This document shows positions 11,252 through 22,141 of a DNA stretch of 64,000 bases, in pieces (position 1 is the first letter of the stretch; each line of letters begins with the position of its first letter). A program made the translations under genes and the position numbers. Below the pieces are notes generated by a model. That model had not been told where the DNA came from, made no database searches, and saw only the letters and a program-made list of their open reading frames with translations. This stretch comes from Thamnaconus septentrionalis (taxonomy: Eukaryota; Chordata; Actinopteri; Tetraodontiformes; Monacanthidae), in NCBI GenBank assembly GCA_009823395.1, contig CM020502.1:27831444-27895443 (forward strand), read 5' to 3'.

Positions 11252-11336
11252 GGCGCATGTGCACGCACACAATCGCACACACGTAGAGTCGCACACACAC
11301 ACACACACACGCATGCACACAGAAACACACACAAAC
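11252..11336. repeat. Degenerate CA microsatellite
   Basis: CA tracts interrupted by GCACGC, GTAGAG, GCATGC and AGAAAC. Confidence 0.85.
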
Positions 11337-11417
11337 AGAGCGAGCATCCGTATCAAGACGTAGATTCACGAGAGCAGAGCCAAGAACATCAGGACCCCAG
11401 GGTGCTGCTCCAAGTGT

Positions 11418-11418
<1 letters not shown>

Positions 11419-11469
<51 letters not shown>
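11419..11469. repeat. (CA)25 microsatellite
   Basis: Uninterrupted CA tract. A 152-codon open frame crosses it but is His/Thr filler. Confidence 0.97.
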
Positions 11470-11471
<2 letters not shown>

Positions 11472-11689
11472 CCTCAAACCAAACGTGTGCCGCTTTTTTG
11501 TTCCGTTCCGCCGCCTTCGCCTTCGCCCTCTCGTTCCCACTCCGGCGCTCGGCGGCGCCCTCTTGTTTTCAAATCTCTCGGTGCGTTAGCGCTCGTGTGT
11601 CTCGCAGCCGTTTTTCCCTCCCGACCTCCTCCACCCCCAACCCTCCCGCCTGTTTTTTTTTTTCTCCTCCTCACCACCACCGCTAAGCT

Positions 11690-12130
11690 CCAGCAGATGT
11701 TTCCCCGCTTTTCTAAAGACCTTCTCGGCAGCCTGGGCGGAATATCAGAATACCTCTTCCCTAATCCACTTTACCCGCTAATCCCTGCTGCTCCGTGGAC
11801 CTGTTGGCTGGCTGGCTGGCTGGCGCTTTTTTCCCCCCCTCCTTCTTCACACGACGACGGCAGTAATTCTCGCCAGCCATTCTCCGGGGGTCTTAGCCAG
11901 ATCGCTATCGAGGAAACCGACGGAATTAGCCGTCCGGTGGGAGGGATCGGGGGGCCCCGACGCTTGATTTACTGATATTCTCCGGGAAGTGGAATTGATC
12001 GGAGGCAGGAGGCCGTTTTCCGATGGGGAGGGGCTTAGGGCTTCCAGCCCGCCGGCGGCGGTGGCAGCGACCGCGGCGGGATTTAGGCGGCTGACAAAAA
12101 GCCTTGCGAGGGAGGTGATATGTGGGGCGG
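11690..12130. other. Candidate conserved non-coding segment
   Basis: Over 400 bp of unique, balanced-composition sequence, interrupted only by (TGGC)5 at 11805-11824. Motifs such as GGAATATCAGAATACCTC, TTGATTTACTGATATTC and GTGGAATTGATCGG look enhancer-like. Open frames (162 codons plus, 254 codons minus) cross it but show no protein family, start context or splice pattern I trust. Confidence 0.25.
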
Positions 12131-13410
12131 CGTAAATAAAGGAGCCATCCCACGTCGAGGCAAAAAGCACCGGAGAGAACGACGGCCGCGGGGCCGGATC
12201 TGATCCGTGAAACCGACACTGGGGTGGGAGGGAGGAGTAGGGGGGCTGGGGGGAATCAGGTCGACCACGGTTAGCCTGTCCTGGAGGGGGGCAGCGGGAA
12301 GCAGCTGCTGGAGGTTGACGAATGGCCCCGATCCGATACGTCTGGTCGAGCGGAGTTTCTTTCCCGGAGCTGCGACATGGAAGCTGGAAAGACATATATA
12401 TTTTTTTTTGTTGGGGGACTAAACTGAGCAAGTAGAAGACGAAGAAGCAGCAGCTAGATTTGATTTTGACGACAGCCACAACGATCCAAAGATCCAGCGA
12501 TCGCCAAGAGTTCTTCCTGGTTCCTCTGCAGGAGAACCGGACTCCACGGCTGAAACCAGGACTTCCAGAACCATCCGGAGGAGTCGGCCTTTGTCCAGGA
12601 CTCGTTAGCAAGATACGATCTTTAATTATTCACATTGAAGTGTTTCTCCATTTGATTCTTGACTTGTGTGCAATGCTACCCCAGCGGTGGGGTCAAACCC
12701 CATGTAGACCCTCTTTTCCTGTGTGGGACCCTCCAAACTTCCCACCCACCCCCCGCCGCCCTCCCCAAGTCCAACGACGAGCACCAATCACAGCTCTGCT
12801 CGGTCGTTGTTGTTGTTGCTCGCAGGAAATTCAGCAGAAATTCTATTTTTAGTGACCGGCAGTAAGTTGTGTTGCACCTTCGGTCTCTCATGTTCCTGCC
12901 GAGTTATTTCTCTCTCTTTAGCAGAACATCCGGCGGCTGGACTCGCCGAGGTCACGCCTCAAACTTTTTTGGGTTCCCAGCCGCAACCGGAACAGTGCGC
13001 GAGTCACCGCCTGAACAAAAAACGGACCCGGGGCGGGCGGGGCTAAATGCCAGCGTGTTCTTCGCCTCCGACTAATCTGCACATTTCACACGTGTGCCCG
13101 TTTCTATTTTCTCCCTTTTGTCTCTTAGCAACAGGGACTTTTTCTCCCGGCGCAGACGTCACGGCTCCACTGTCTGGAGGCCGTGACGGCGCCCCCGGTG
13201 GGCGGCCCGAGAAGTCTCTTCCGCAGGAACAAAGTTTTTTTTTTTGGGGGGGGGCAGCAAAAGGAAAAGAAAAAAAGTCTGAGCTGACGCACCGTCATCG
13301 CGCTAATCAAACAACACTTTGCTGGGATATTCACACCGTGGACGACCTCCAACCGCGGGGAGGAGGGGCTGGAGTGAGAGAGGAGGGGGGTGGGGGGAGC
13401 GAGAGAGAGA
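12131..13410. other. Gene-free stretch, GC-rich then mixed
   Basis: Only low-complexity G or C runs (for example 12240-12290, 12740-12760, 13232-13253) and unique sequence of unknown role. No exon is supported. Confidence 0.5.
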
Positions 13411-13434
13411 GGGAGGGAGGGAGGGAGGGAGGGA
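13411..13434. repeat. (GGGA)6 microsatellite
   Basis: Six GGGA units after a GAGA run. Confidence 0.9.
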
Positions 13435-13652
13435 ATGTATTTGGCCGCTGAAATAACCTCACCTTTGCAATTTCTGCCATGTCAGAGGAGATTGAAGGAG
13501 TGCAGAGGCTGATAGAGAGTGGAGGGATGAATAGAAGAAGAAGAGGATGAAGAAGAAGAAGAAGAACCGCTGCTGGAAAGACTCGCGCAGAACGGACGCC
13601 GCTTCCAGCCAAAAAAAAAGAAAGAAAAAAAAACATGTCTGGATGGTGGGTC

Positions 13653-13656
<4 letters not shown>

Positions 13657-13702
<46 letters not shown>
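13657..13702. repeat. (CA)23 microsatellite
   Basis: Uninterrupted 46-bp CA tract. Confidence 0.97.
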
Positions 13703-13703
<1 letters not shown>

Positions 13704-13840
13704 CCGGGGAATTGAGCCGGCAGCCGAAGACTGATTTAGATTTAACACTGTGTTGGTGGGCAGGATGAGGGGGAAAAAATGTCACCGTCAACGTCTGAGG
13801 TGTCATGTGAGTGATGAAACTGGCGGCGGAAAAGGGGGCG

Positions 13841-13866
<26 letters not shown>
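13841..13866. repeat. (GA)13 microsatellite
   Basis: Uninterrupted GA tract. Confidence 0.95.
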
Positions 13867-13871
<5 letters not shown>

Positions 13872-13928
13872 ATTCCACGTTCTATTCATTTATCCTCCCA
13901 AATTTTCCCGTTAGCCCAGATGGCAGGT

Positions 13929-14010
13929 TTTTAGCCCTCTGTTTGCAGCCTTCCTGCTCAAGCTTTCCGCGCGTTTGAACGGGGGGGTGGCGGCCACTGA
14001 GCTGGGACAG
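13929..14010 (+). mobile_element. Dispersed family A copy 3 (partial)
   Basis: It opens with TTTAGCCCTCTGTTTGCAGC, an exact match to the family end. It then diverges after a GTTTGAACGGGGG-like block; the TGACATCA end is not present. Confidence 0.55.
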
Positions 14011-14346
14011 GTGCATTTTGCACAACTTAGACCTACAAAAAAGACAGAAGAAAATGAAAATAAACGACACAAGCAGGTTCATTTCCGCTTCAGCGACACT
14101 ACAACAATATTTGTCGGCCTTCACTCGCCGCCAGACTTCAGACTTCAGACACCACACCAGGTTTCTGAGCTTTGTCTCAAAAATAATATTAATAAAAAAA
14201 TAAAAAAAAACTGTCTGATTTTCTGATTTCAAGCCGGCCGATGAAAGCGGCGCACATTTCTTCTTCTATGCTCTTCATGTGTTTCGCACAGAATTTCATT
14301 TGACAGTTGGAAGGAGACGGAGAGGGGTGTGCGTGTGTGTGCGTGT

Positions 14347-14350
<4 letters not shown>

Positions 14351-14394
<44 letters not shown>
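14351..14394. repeat. (GA)22 microsatellite
   Basis: Uninterrupted GA tract, preceded by GTGTGTGC. Complementary to the CT tract 80 bp downstream. Confidence 0.97.
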
Positions 14395-14395
<1 letters not shown>

Positions 14396-14471
14396 GGGCA
14401 TCTGACAGGTGGACAGAGCGAGATCCCAAAGAGACGCAGAGAGGGAGAAAGAGACAGAAGGAGACTGGGCC

Positions 14472-14474
<3 letters not shown>

Positions 14475-14508
<34 letters not shown>
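14475..14508. repeat. (CT)17 microsatellite
   Basis: CT tract whose complement is the GA tract at 14351-14394. Together they form an inverted pair. Confidence 0.97.
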
Positions 14509-14517
<9 letters not shown>

Positions 14518-14901
14518 CGCAGAGACAAACAGGCTGTCTGAGATCTGAGCGGAGATGGAAATAAGACGATGACGGCGCCGAGAACGAAGGAAGGACGAGA
14601 TTCACACATTTGTGCTGCAACTCAGGGCTGGAAGAGGCGTGAAAAAAACAGGAGATGATGCGAATGAAGGAACGAGCGTCAATGATGTGAAAACCTCCCT
14701 GGACGTCTCCAGAACGAGGCAGTTAGCCCGCCGCTCAAAAAACAATCAGCAAATGGAAAAAAAACAGCAATATGTCAAACATCTCACACTTTAGTAGGAA
14801 AGAGGAAGCAGAGCTGGAAGTCATGGCGAGGAGTTCAGGGACGATGCCGCTGACGCAGCCAAGCAATGAAACAGCTGAAATGAACAATGACGTCAAACAA
14901 A

Positions 14902-14903
<2 letters not shown>

Positions 14904-14932
<29 letters not shown>

Positions 14933-15000
14933 GAAATGGGGAGAGAGAGAGAGAGGGAGAGAGAGAGAAATGGGGAGAGAAAGAGGGAGAGAGAGAGAGC
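14904..15000. repeat. GA-rich tract with about 31-bp higher-order unit
   Basis: GAGAGAGA blocks are separated by the marker AAATGGGGAGAGA, which occurs twice about 32 bp apart. This indicates duplication of a larger unit within a GA microsatellite. Confidence 0.85.
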
Positions 15001-15091
15001 TGTAATTAAAAGGGAAAATGTCATTAATTAACAAACAGGACAGCTGTGGCGCTCTTTACAGCGCTGCTTCCTAACATTAAATATAGATCAC

Positions 15092-15093
<2 letters not shown>

Positions 15094-15126
<33 letters not shown>
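15094..15126. repeat. (CA)16 microsatellite
   Basis: Uninterrupted CA tract. Confidence 0.95.
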
Positions 15127-15130
<4 letters not shown>

Positions 15131-15236
15131 AGAGAGAGAAAATAACTGTGATACACAGATCTAATTAGTAGGATTGATTTTGTGCGACCCCGGCGGAGGG
15201 ACGACCACAGGGGAGCGGGATTGTCTAAATGCCACT

Positions 15237-15636
15237 CAGGAGGGGGGAGGAGGGCGAGGAGGAGCAGTAGGAGGAGGGGGAGGTGACAGCGAGAGAGGGA
15301 GGAGGGGGAGGAGTACGAGAAGGAGGAGGGGGAGGAAGAGTTGGAGGAGAAGGAGAAGGTGGTGAGGGAGTAGGTGGGCCAGGAGGAGGAGGAGAAGTTG
15401 GAGGAGGTGGGAAAGGAGGAGGTGGAGTAAGAGGAGGTGGGGGAGGAGAAGGCGGAAGAGGAGGTAGAGGAGGTGGGGAGGAAAAAGAGAAGAAGGAGGT
15501 GGAGGAAGATAAGGTGGAGGAGGAAAAGGTGGAGTTGAGGAAGGAGGAACAGGAGGAGGAGGTGGAGGTGGAAGAAGTGGAGGTGGACAAAGAGGAGGAG
15601 GAGGAGGAGGAGGAGGAGGAGGAGGAGGAGTGCAGA
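15237..15636 (+). repeat. 400-bp polypurine GGA/GAAGGA tract
   Basis: Nearly pure A/G for 400 bases, with GGAGGAGG and GGAGAAGG units and an uninterrupted (GGA)n end at about 15594-15630. It produces Gly/Glu and Ser/Pro open frames of up to 177 codons that are not genes. Confidence 0.92.
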
Positions 15637-16143
15637 CTGGGAGGAGAAGCTCAGCTTGTTGGAAGCAATTTACTTCAGTGTGAGATGAAGAGAGAAGAAC
15701 CTGGTGCAGGTGGACGACCCCAATTACCGGCTCGGCCGCCCTCTCACCCCGAAGGCGCCTTCATTTACTCACACGGACGGAGGAGACATCGCCACCGCCT
15801 GGCCTCCGGGACTTAATGCACGCACGCCGTCCGACCCTCTTTGTGTCGCAAATTACAGACCCGCCGGCTCAAACACTCGCTGGCTATTAGCCGCAGTTTA
15901 GCTGCAGATGAAACCTTTGGCATCTTTTTTTTTTCCTTCCTGTGAAAAAGAAAATTGGCCAAAAATTTCCACATCTCATCCGCAAAATTGTCAATTTTTG
16001 CCAAGGCGTGCCCACTGAACCCAGCTGAAGGCCTTATAGCTAGCGCTAGAGCTAGCCATAGCCTACTTCCTGTTCTTTCCGAATGGCAACCTATTTTTCT
16101 GAATTATTTCAAAGCACGTATTTGAATTTTTGGAATTCACAAG
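15637..16143. other. Gene-free stretch
   Basis: Unique sequence with a cluster of TAGCTAGCGCTAGAGCTAGC-type palindromes near 16037-16056. No gene. Confidence 0.5.
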
Positions 16144-16222
16144 CTGTGTTTCCATTATAGTATTTCGCAAAATAAAGTTTATAAAATTTGGCACAATTCT
16201 AGGGGTCATGGAAACGCAGCAA
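16144..16222. mobile_element. Family B remnant, internally deleted
   Basis: The two family B ends lie only about 75 bp apart: GCTGTGTTTCCATTATAG on the left, and AATTCTAGGGGTCATGGAAA followed by CGCAGC on the right. The order is that of a solo element that lost its middle. No clear TA duplication. Confidence 0.6.
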
Positions 16223-16892
16223 CAGTTTTAGAATGGATTCCGCTTCGTCACTACACCTTACGTAGCTGCGGCTAACTTATTATCCAGGTGTAGGAACCGA
16301 AACAAATTCGCCTAAAATGCTAACTGTTGAAATGGGGAAATTTGTGGACAGAAGAGGAAGAAGTGCAGCTTTCTTCCCGAATCTTCCGGGACCTCCCTTT
16401 ATTCCCCCTCCCTCCCACAACTTCTTCACCTCCCTCCCTGCCTCCCTCCGTCTGTTTAAATAAAGACTGCTTTTCCAATAAAAAACAAAAGCAAAGCTAT
16501 ACTAGGCTGTTATTTACATGGATGTCGTTAGTATTCCCAGCGCCGGCGTGCCGTCGAAGGCGTTTGTTTGAGTTATTATTAGCACCGGCTTTGCCACTCG
16601 CTCTCACACTCACTTGTTAAATAAAGCTGTGCAGCGTGCTAACCGCTGTGCTAGCGCAAACAACCAAACAAACATGGTGCGCCACGCCGAGGGGTCAATT
16701 TATTGCGCAGATTAACGCCCGTGCTTGTGTGTATGATTGTGTAAAATCAACTCAGTGCAAAAAAAACACCGCAAAGTGTCTATAAAAGAAAAAAAAAAAA
16801 TCTTGTCTAATTCAGTTAGTTCTTAGGACTGAAAACACACGCGCTAACTGTTGCTAGCAGGAAGAGGGCGATACTGTGTAGAGTTTACAGTA

Positions 16893-17281
16893 ACTGCGTT
16901 TCCATGACCCCTAGAATGGTTAAAAGGTTTTGATGCTCTCATGAGGTGGTTTTTCAGGCATATCTATATCGAGGTATATCGCAAAAGTGTCATGGAAACA
17001 CTTTTTTCGCATTTACACATCAGCGGACGTGACGTACGGGATCATGTGACCAGTTCGCTTCAAGTAAAAATGGCGTGTTATCATTTCACAGAGGAGGAGA
17101 GGGAATATTTTTTAAAAGTAATCAAAGAGAAAAACATAACAACCATTCTTGACCGCAAACAAATGTGAACAAACAAAAGCATACACATTTTTTGTAAAAT
17201 CTTGTTAAAAAAAAAATTGAAATTTGAAATTTTAGAAATATCCACTTTGTTTAGGCAACAAACATATAATGGAAATGCAGC
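16893..17281. mobile_element. Family B inverted-repeat element (MITE), copy 2
   Basis: It begins ACTGCGTTTCCATGACCCCT after TA (16891-16892) and ends TAATGGAAATGCAGC before TA (17282-17283). At 389 bp it shares all the internal blocks of the copy at 8468. The internal start ATGGCGTGTTATCATTTCAC opens a 33-codon frame that also exists, diverged, in the copy at 25750. It is too short and decayed to call a protein. Confidence 0.78.
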
Positions 17282-17466
17282 TAGTGAAAAATGGTTACTG
17301 GTAAAAAACGTTGGATGATTTTTTTTTTTTTGGTGTGTCCAAAATTCTGTAGAAAAAAAAATCACTTTTTTAGTCAATTTAGTCAGTCCAGTAAAACTTA
17401 TAGGCTTTGGCCAATGGCTGCTACCCCAAAGCTATTGCTAACTCCTGTTCTGCTATTTTTGTCGTA

Positions 17467-17496
<30 letters not shown>
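17467..17496. repeat. (GTT)10 microsatellite
   Basis: Ten GTT units. Confidence 0.93.
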
Positions 17497-17497
<1 letters not shown>

Positions 17498-18150
17498 TGC
17501 TCGTTTTAAATGTCCCTCTTCATGACAGCAAACAAATTCAGTTCAACTGGTGAAGTCAAAATGGAGCTTTGGGAGTTAAAAAAAAGAAAATCTGCAACAT
17601 TCCGAGTTCAGTTGTGAGTGAAATAAAGTTGAAAAATAGTGAGAAAACACTTTTTGGGGATGGGGGGTCAAAATTGCAGCCACTAAAACCGAACAAATAA
17701 ATAAACAAATAAATAAGACAAAATTTTGATTGGTTGCACAGTTCCCATCATGCTCTGGGCTTGTGTAAAAACAGGAAGCGGATGTTTTTTCAAGTAATAT
17801 TTACTTTGATAAAAACTGCAAGGAAACATCGGAGGAGTTTTTCTTTCTTTTTTCTTCTTCTTGATAACGAAGAGATCTGAGAGTCTGGTGACTGTTTACC
17901 AGACGACATCTGAGCACGTCTCATCTTCAACGCTGAGAGGACGCCGCCTGGCTGCTCCACCCCCATTCCGGCCCCCCCCACACCCAAATAAATAAAATCA
18001 AATAAAATAAATAAAATAAGAGAACTCTGCGAGACACTGCGGGCGTTTCAGGTCAGCGGAGGACGAAGAAGAAGAAACTGCGAGATGAATCTCCCGGCGG
18101 ACGGCCGAGTGAGGGAGCGCGGAGAAAACATTTCTCCTTCAGCCAAAGTC
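17497..18150. other. Gene-free AT-rich stretch
   Basis: Contains AAATAAAT-type simple repeats (17694-17717, 17985-18020). No element ends or exons. Confidence 0.5.
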
Positions 18151-18205
18151 TGTGCGTGTGTGTGTGTGTGTGTGTGCGTGCGTGCGTGTGTGTGTGCGTG
18201 TGTGT
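18151..18205. repeat. GT/CGTG microsatellite
   Basis: GT tract interrupted by GCGT units. Confidence 0.93.
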
Positions 18206-18308
18206 TCCCAGTGATGTTTATAGATATTTCCTGGGTACACGCTGATTTTTCTTTCCCCCCTTCACTCACTTCCTCTTTTATTTCTGCACTTCACCTGATT
18301 GTATGCAA

Positions 18309-18350
18309 GTGTGTGTGTGAGTGTGTGTGTGTGTGTGTGTGAGAGTGTGT
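18309..18350. repeat. GT microsatellite
   Basis: GT tract with two GA interruptions. Confidence 0.93.
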
Positions 18351-18490
18351 TGGCGGTAGCTCCCAGCCCGCTGCACGGTGGGAAAACAGGAGGCTTTTGT
18401 CTTCTTTCATGGTTTACAGCACTCGGCGGCGGCTGCTCTATCGATCCTCCCCTCCGTCTCTCTCCCACACACTTGGCCCCTCCTCCTCCG

Positions 18491-18492
<2 letters not shown>

Positions 18493-18530
<38 letters not shown>
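18493..18530. repeat. (TG)19 microsatellite
   Basis: Uninterrupted TG tract. Confidence 0.96.
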
Positions 18531-18532
<2 letters not shown>

Positions 18533-18695
18533 ATACATCTCGGCTCGGCCACCTCTCGCTGGCCTTCCGCCGCCCGGCGCTGACAGAAATAGTTTTTTTT
18601 CTCTCTCCGGCAGCGGCAACAAGTCGAGAAAAAAAACACATCGCCTCCTTTTTTGTGTTTCATCAATATTAATGCCGGATGTGCAGGACACACAC

Positions 18696-18698
<3 letters not shown>

Positions 18699-18730
<32 letters not shown>
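18699..18730. repeat. (GT)16 microsatellite
   Basis: Uninterrupted GT tract. Confidence 0.96.
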
Positions 18731-18732
<2 letters not shown>

Positions 18733-20214
18733 TGCAGGGATGAGTGGGGGTTGGGGGTGAGGGCTTTGCTGGATTTCATTTTTGCAGATCAAAAATGTTG
18801 CAAATTACTGTTTGTTCTTAAAAAAATCAGATAAACGCTCAAACAAATCGATGAGAGAAAATCATCCTTCAGGCTCACAAAAACACGGACGCGTTCTCAT
18901 GTTTCCATACATCTTTTGTTGCTTTTCCCCTGACCTCTAACTGAGACATTGACCGGCTTGTAAAAATCCAGCTCGTTTGGATTATTCAATAACACGTCGT
19001 CATATTTGTAAAACTACAACTCTGCTGCCTGAACTTTATGTTGTTTTTTTTTTTAAAAAAATAAAAAAATGAAATCCTCTATTTTTTTAAAGAACTCAAT
19101 AACAAAACTGTCAAATGCCAAAAGCACACATTTGGAGGCTCCTCAGTACAACTCTTCACTTTCACTTGCTAGATTTCTTTTTTTTTTTTTGTCCCTGAGT
19201 GGAGAAAATAACCGTTATAAAATCATCCCACTGGGTCCTGATCAAGAACACTTTCAGTGTAGAAATTAAAAAAAAAGAAAAAGAAAAAAAACAGCGCTTG
19301 CCAACTTTATCTGGCAACCCGGAGTAAATTGAAAAATAGGACAAAAAAAAAAAAAAAAGTCGCAATAATCAGAAATCAGAAATTCGCAGGAAATCAAGAC
19401 GTGTCTGCAGGAAGTGGAAAAAAAAACCCCGGTGGTTCATGTGAGGAGAGAAAATCTTGGTCGTGGAGGACAAAACCACGCTATCGGCGCCGGCCTGATG
19501 TCGGGATCGACGTTTTCCCAGACAGCCCGCGGCTAATCCGTCTCATTTGATAAGGAATCTCACCCCGCCCTCCCGCCAGGACTGGCTCAGGGATCCCAGT
19601 CCACTTCACACCGCCGCCGATGCTATCATCCGTCACGGGTACAGGGATGGGGGTGGGGGTGTCGAGGGGGCTCTGTAACGGTGCCGCCTCCCAGGGGGAC
19701 GCTCTCTCTGGGGTGGGGTTGTGGGGGTTGTGCAGGATACGGGGGGGGGGTTTCGGCCAATCGATTCTTATCGACGGAGACGGTAATTACATTTCATTAG
19801 CTTTCAGCGCTAATCCGCGTAGCTCTGCCGGGAGAGGTGTGTGTGTGTGTGTGTGTGGGGGGGGGGGACAGGAGGGGGGTTGGCTAAGACAAAGAGGAGA
19901 GGGCAAAGCAAAAGATGATGGGAGGCGGAGAAAAAACAAAAAATGTGTTTCTGCCTCCGCTCTGTGATTTCAGGATAGCGGTTTTCAAGATCTTGGAGTC
20001 AAGGAGGAGAGGGGGAAGAGGGAGGATGTGGGAGGGGCTTAACCAGCCGTGGGCGGGGCTTTGTGCGCTTGCGTCGCCCAGTTAGCGGTGTGAAAAGAGA
20101 CATTGTTTCATTTTATGAGGGTCAGTTTTTTTCAAGTGGGGGAGTTTTTGGTCTACTCTAAAATCAACAAAAAAAACTAAAACATCTACAACTTTTACAT
20201 GATTTTATAGCAAT
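18731..20214. other. Gene-free stretch with short GT tract and CNE-like patch
   Basis: A (GT)10 run followed by a G run is at 19837-19868. The patch at about 19480-19560 (CGGCTAATCCGTCTCATTTG, ATAAGGAATCTCACC) resembles conserved non-coding sequence. Otherwise poly-A/T and GC-rich filler. Confidence 0.4.
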
Positions 20215-20284
20215 GTCACATGATGAGGTCACATGATGAAGTCACATGATGAAGTCACATGATGAAGTCACATGATGATGTCAC
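20215..20284. repeat. 13-bp minisatellite carrying five TCACATGA palindromes
   Basis: Five tandem units of GTCACATGATGAA (last base A, G or T) plus a partial GTCAC. Each unit holds TCACATGA, the palindromic E-box variant known for MITF/TFE factors. Units are 13 bp apart. Confidence 0.95.
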
Positions 20285-20659
20285 CTCCTGGTTCTCCTCG
20301 CAGCCCACCGGTTTGATCCCAAAGATTTCAAACTCGATAAATCAGTTGACACGGCGCCTGTCACGTTGGAAATTCCAACATCCGGTGGAAAAAACCTGAA
20401 GTTCTGAAGCATTTTTTTTTTTCCTGGCAGGATGGCGAAGACATAGCGGGAACCTCAACAACAGTTTGTTTGTTTTAATCGGCAGCTCGACTTGCGGCGG
20501 TTGATGCAGAATTTGGTCTAGTAAAAAAATTTCCCAAAAAAAATTCCCATCTCGAAGTGCCAAAAAACAAATGTGAACGAGAACATCCTTCTGTCTCCAT
20601 TCCACCGGCCAGCCTCCTCCCTTCCCCCCCGCCTTTTCCTTCACCCTCCTCCCCCCAAG

Positions 20660-20960
20660 GAGCGTGTCAAAATGTTAATTTCCCTTAAACTGCTCGCCAT
20701 TAGAGCGCAGATACGGGCGGCGGCCTGAGGCCAAAAAAAAGTCAAAAAGACTTATTTGTCCGTAAAGGTGAAGCGGTGAAGCAGCCGGTGGAGGCTTCTC
20801 ATCCGCTATTTTCCAGATTGAAAAATAAAAGCGATTTGCTACAAATTTGCCGTCATTTGACTCATTGGAGCGAGTTCAAGACGATGGACGGGGATTTTTA
20901 AGTCACGCGCCGCCGCTGGTTTACTGTTTAAAGATCTGCTCATTAGGACGGCAAAGAATT
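20660..20960. other. Candidate conserved non-coding segment
   Basis: Unique sequence including TCAAAATGTTAATTTCCCTT, CCATTAGAGCGCAGATACGG and TTGCCGTCATTTGACTCATT. Repeat-free and with no coding signal. Conservation is untested. Confidence 0.25.
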
Positions 20961-21122
20961 TCGGCGATGAGGGTAAAAACAGCAAAAAAAAAAAGCAGGG
21001 GGGGGCTCCGGGGGCGGAGCCTGTTCTGATCCGTGTGGATTATTCCCACCTGTGTTTCTTTGCTGCGACAGTATTTCTTGGCGATGTATGTCGTTGTGTC
21101 GGAAGCTTCCAAATGCCTCTAA

Positions 21123-22138
21123 GGGCGTGTTCTCATTGCCACGCCTCGCCTCGCCTCGCCACGGTACGATGTGTTTTCATTGGCTCTGTGATCACGAGAC
21201 CGTGGGCGGAGTCGACGCAGTAAAGCGGGACAATGTTTTCGACAGCATCCTTTCTGCGGGATACACAACAGCGCAGCCATGGACAAAGTAGAGGTTGTTT
21301 CATACCTGCTGCTCGGTCTGTGGTTGCTTTTCTGTTAAAGAAAGAACACTTTTCCTCACTGAAGTCACAGTTGATCATTTATGCAGGCAACATTTATAAT
21401 TTTTTGTTTAGTTTTCTGGGAGAGTAAAGGTGACAGATATAACGGGAAAATAGCATTTATTTAAAAACCAACAAGCAGAAAAACAGACAGTAAACACGCC
21501 TACTTATTTGAAATAGCTGCCCTAGCGAGCCAAGGACGACTTTGTTAAATGCTGCGGTGTTCGAGGCTTCCTCGCGGCGAAGAGCCACGTCCTCTCGACG
21601 AATCCGTATTTCCTCTCGCCTCAAGGCTCCTCAGATTCCCTAGCTTGCCGCGCCTCACGCAGGAGCAACTCGATTTTTCACGGAGTGCTGTGCCATTTGC
21701 CGCTCGTCATTTTCGCGAATATGGTTGAACACACTCGCGACGTTGAGGGCATTCCCGGTTCGCCTGCCCCTCCCCAAAAGACAAAATAAAAATGTATAGA
21801 AAAAGCTGTTTTCAAAAAATGTATACACATATAAATATGTCTGTACACCATCAAAAGTAGCTACTTGTATTCAGAGTAAAATGTACCTAACACGGAAGTT
21901 CCGTGTCGAAGGAGTTGGCGTCGATGTCCGCTCCGACAGGGAACATCGACGAGGACACTGAGCCAATCCAGTGCCCTGCTCGTCGCTACGTCACCACTAA
22001 ACTCGCCTCGTCTCGCTTGGACCCTGAGCGCTTGAGGTACCAAAACAGCACCCCCCTACAACCGTGTAGCGGCCAGTGCAAACACCCTACAACCGTACGT
22101 GGCGAGGCGAGGTGAGGCGAGGCAATGAGAACACGCCC
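21123..22138. mobile_element. 1016-bp inverted-repeat DNA transposon, PIF/Harbinger-like
   Basis: The left end GGGCGTGTTCTCATTGCC, continuing with a CGCCTCGCCTCGCC stretch, is mirrored by the inverted right end (GGCAATGAGAACACGCCC), giving arms of about 45 bp. TAA flanks both sides (21120-21122 and 22139-22141), a 3-bp target duplication as expected for PIF/Harbinger. No transposase is visible. A short frame with good start context (GCAGCCATGG at 21274-21283) runs 19 codons to a stop. Family assignment from TIR and TSD is inference. Confidence 0.75.
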
Positions 22139-22141
22139 TAA

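Noticed and set aside
11847..12611. 254-codon open frame on minus
   Set aside because: GC-rich sequence lengthens frames by chance. The product is Pro/Ser/Arg-rich and unrecognised; no splice-supported structure.
15283..15816. 177-codon Gly/Glu-rich open frame
   Set aside because: A direct translation of the GGA polypurine tract.
16037..16056. TAGCTAGCGCTAGAGCTAGC palindrome cluster
   Set aside because: TAGC/GCTA words recur throughout (23069, 39310, 51210, 61897) and look like a compositional habit of this genome, not a specific site.
20215..20284. CRISPR-like or telomeric repeat
   Set aside because: 13-bp head-to-tail units with no spacers and no TTAGGG.
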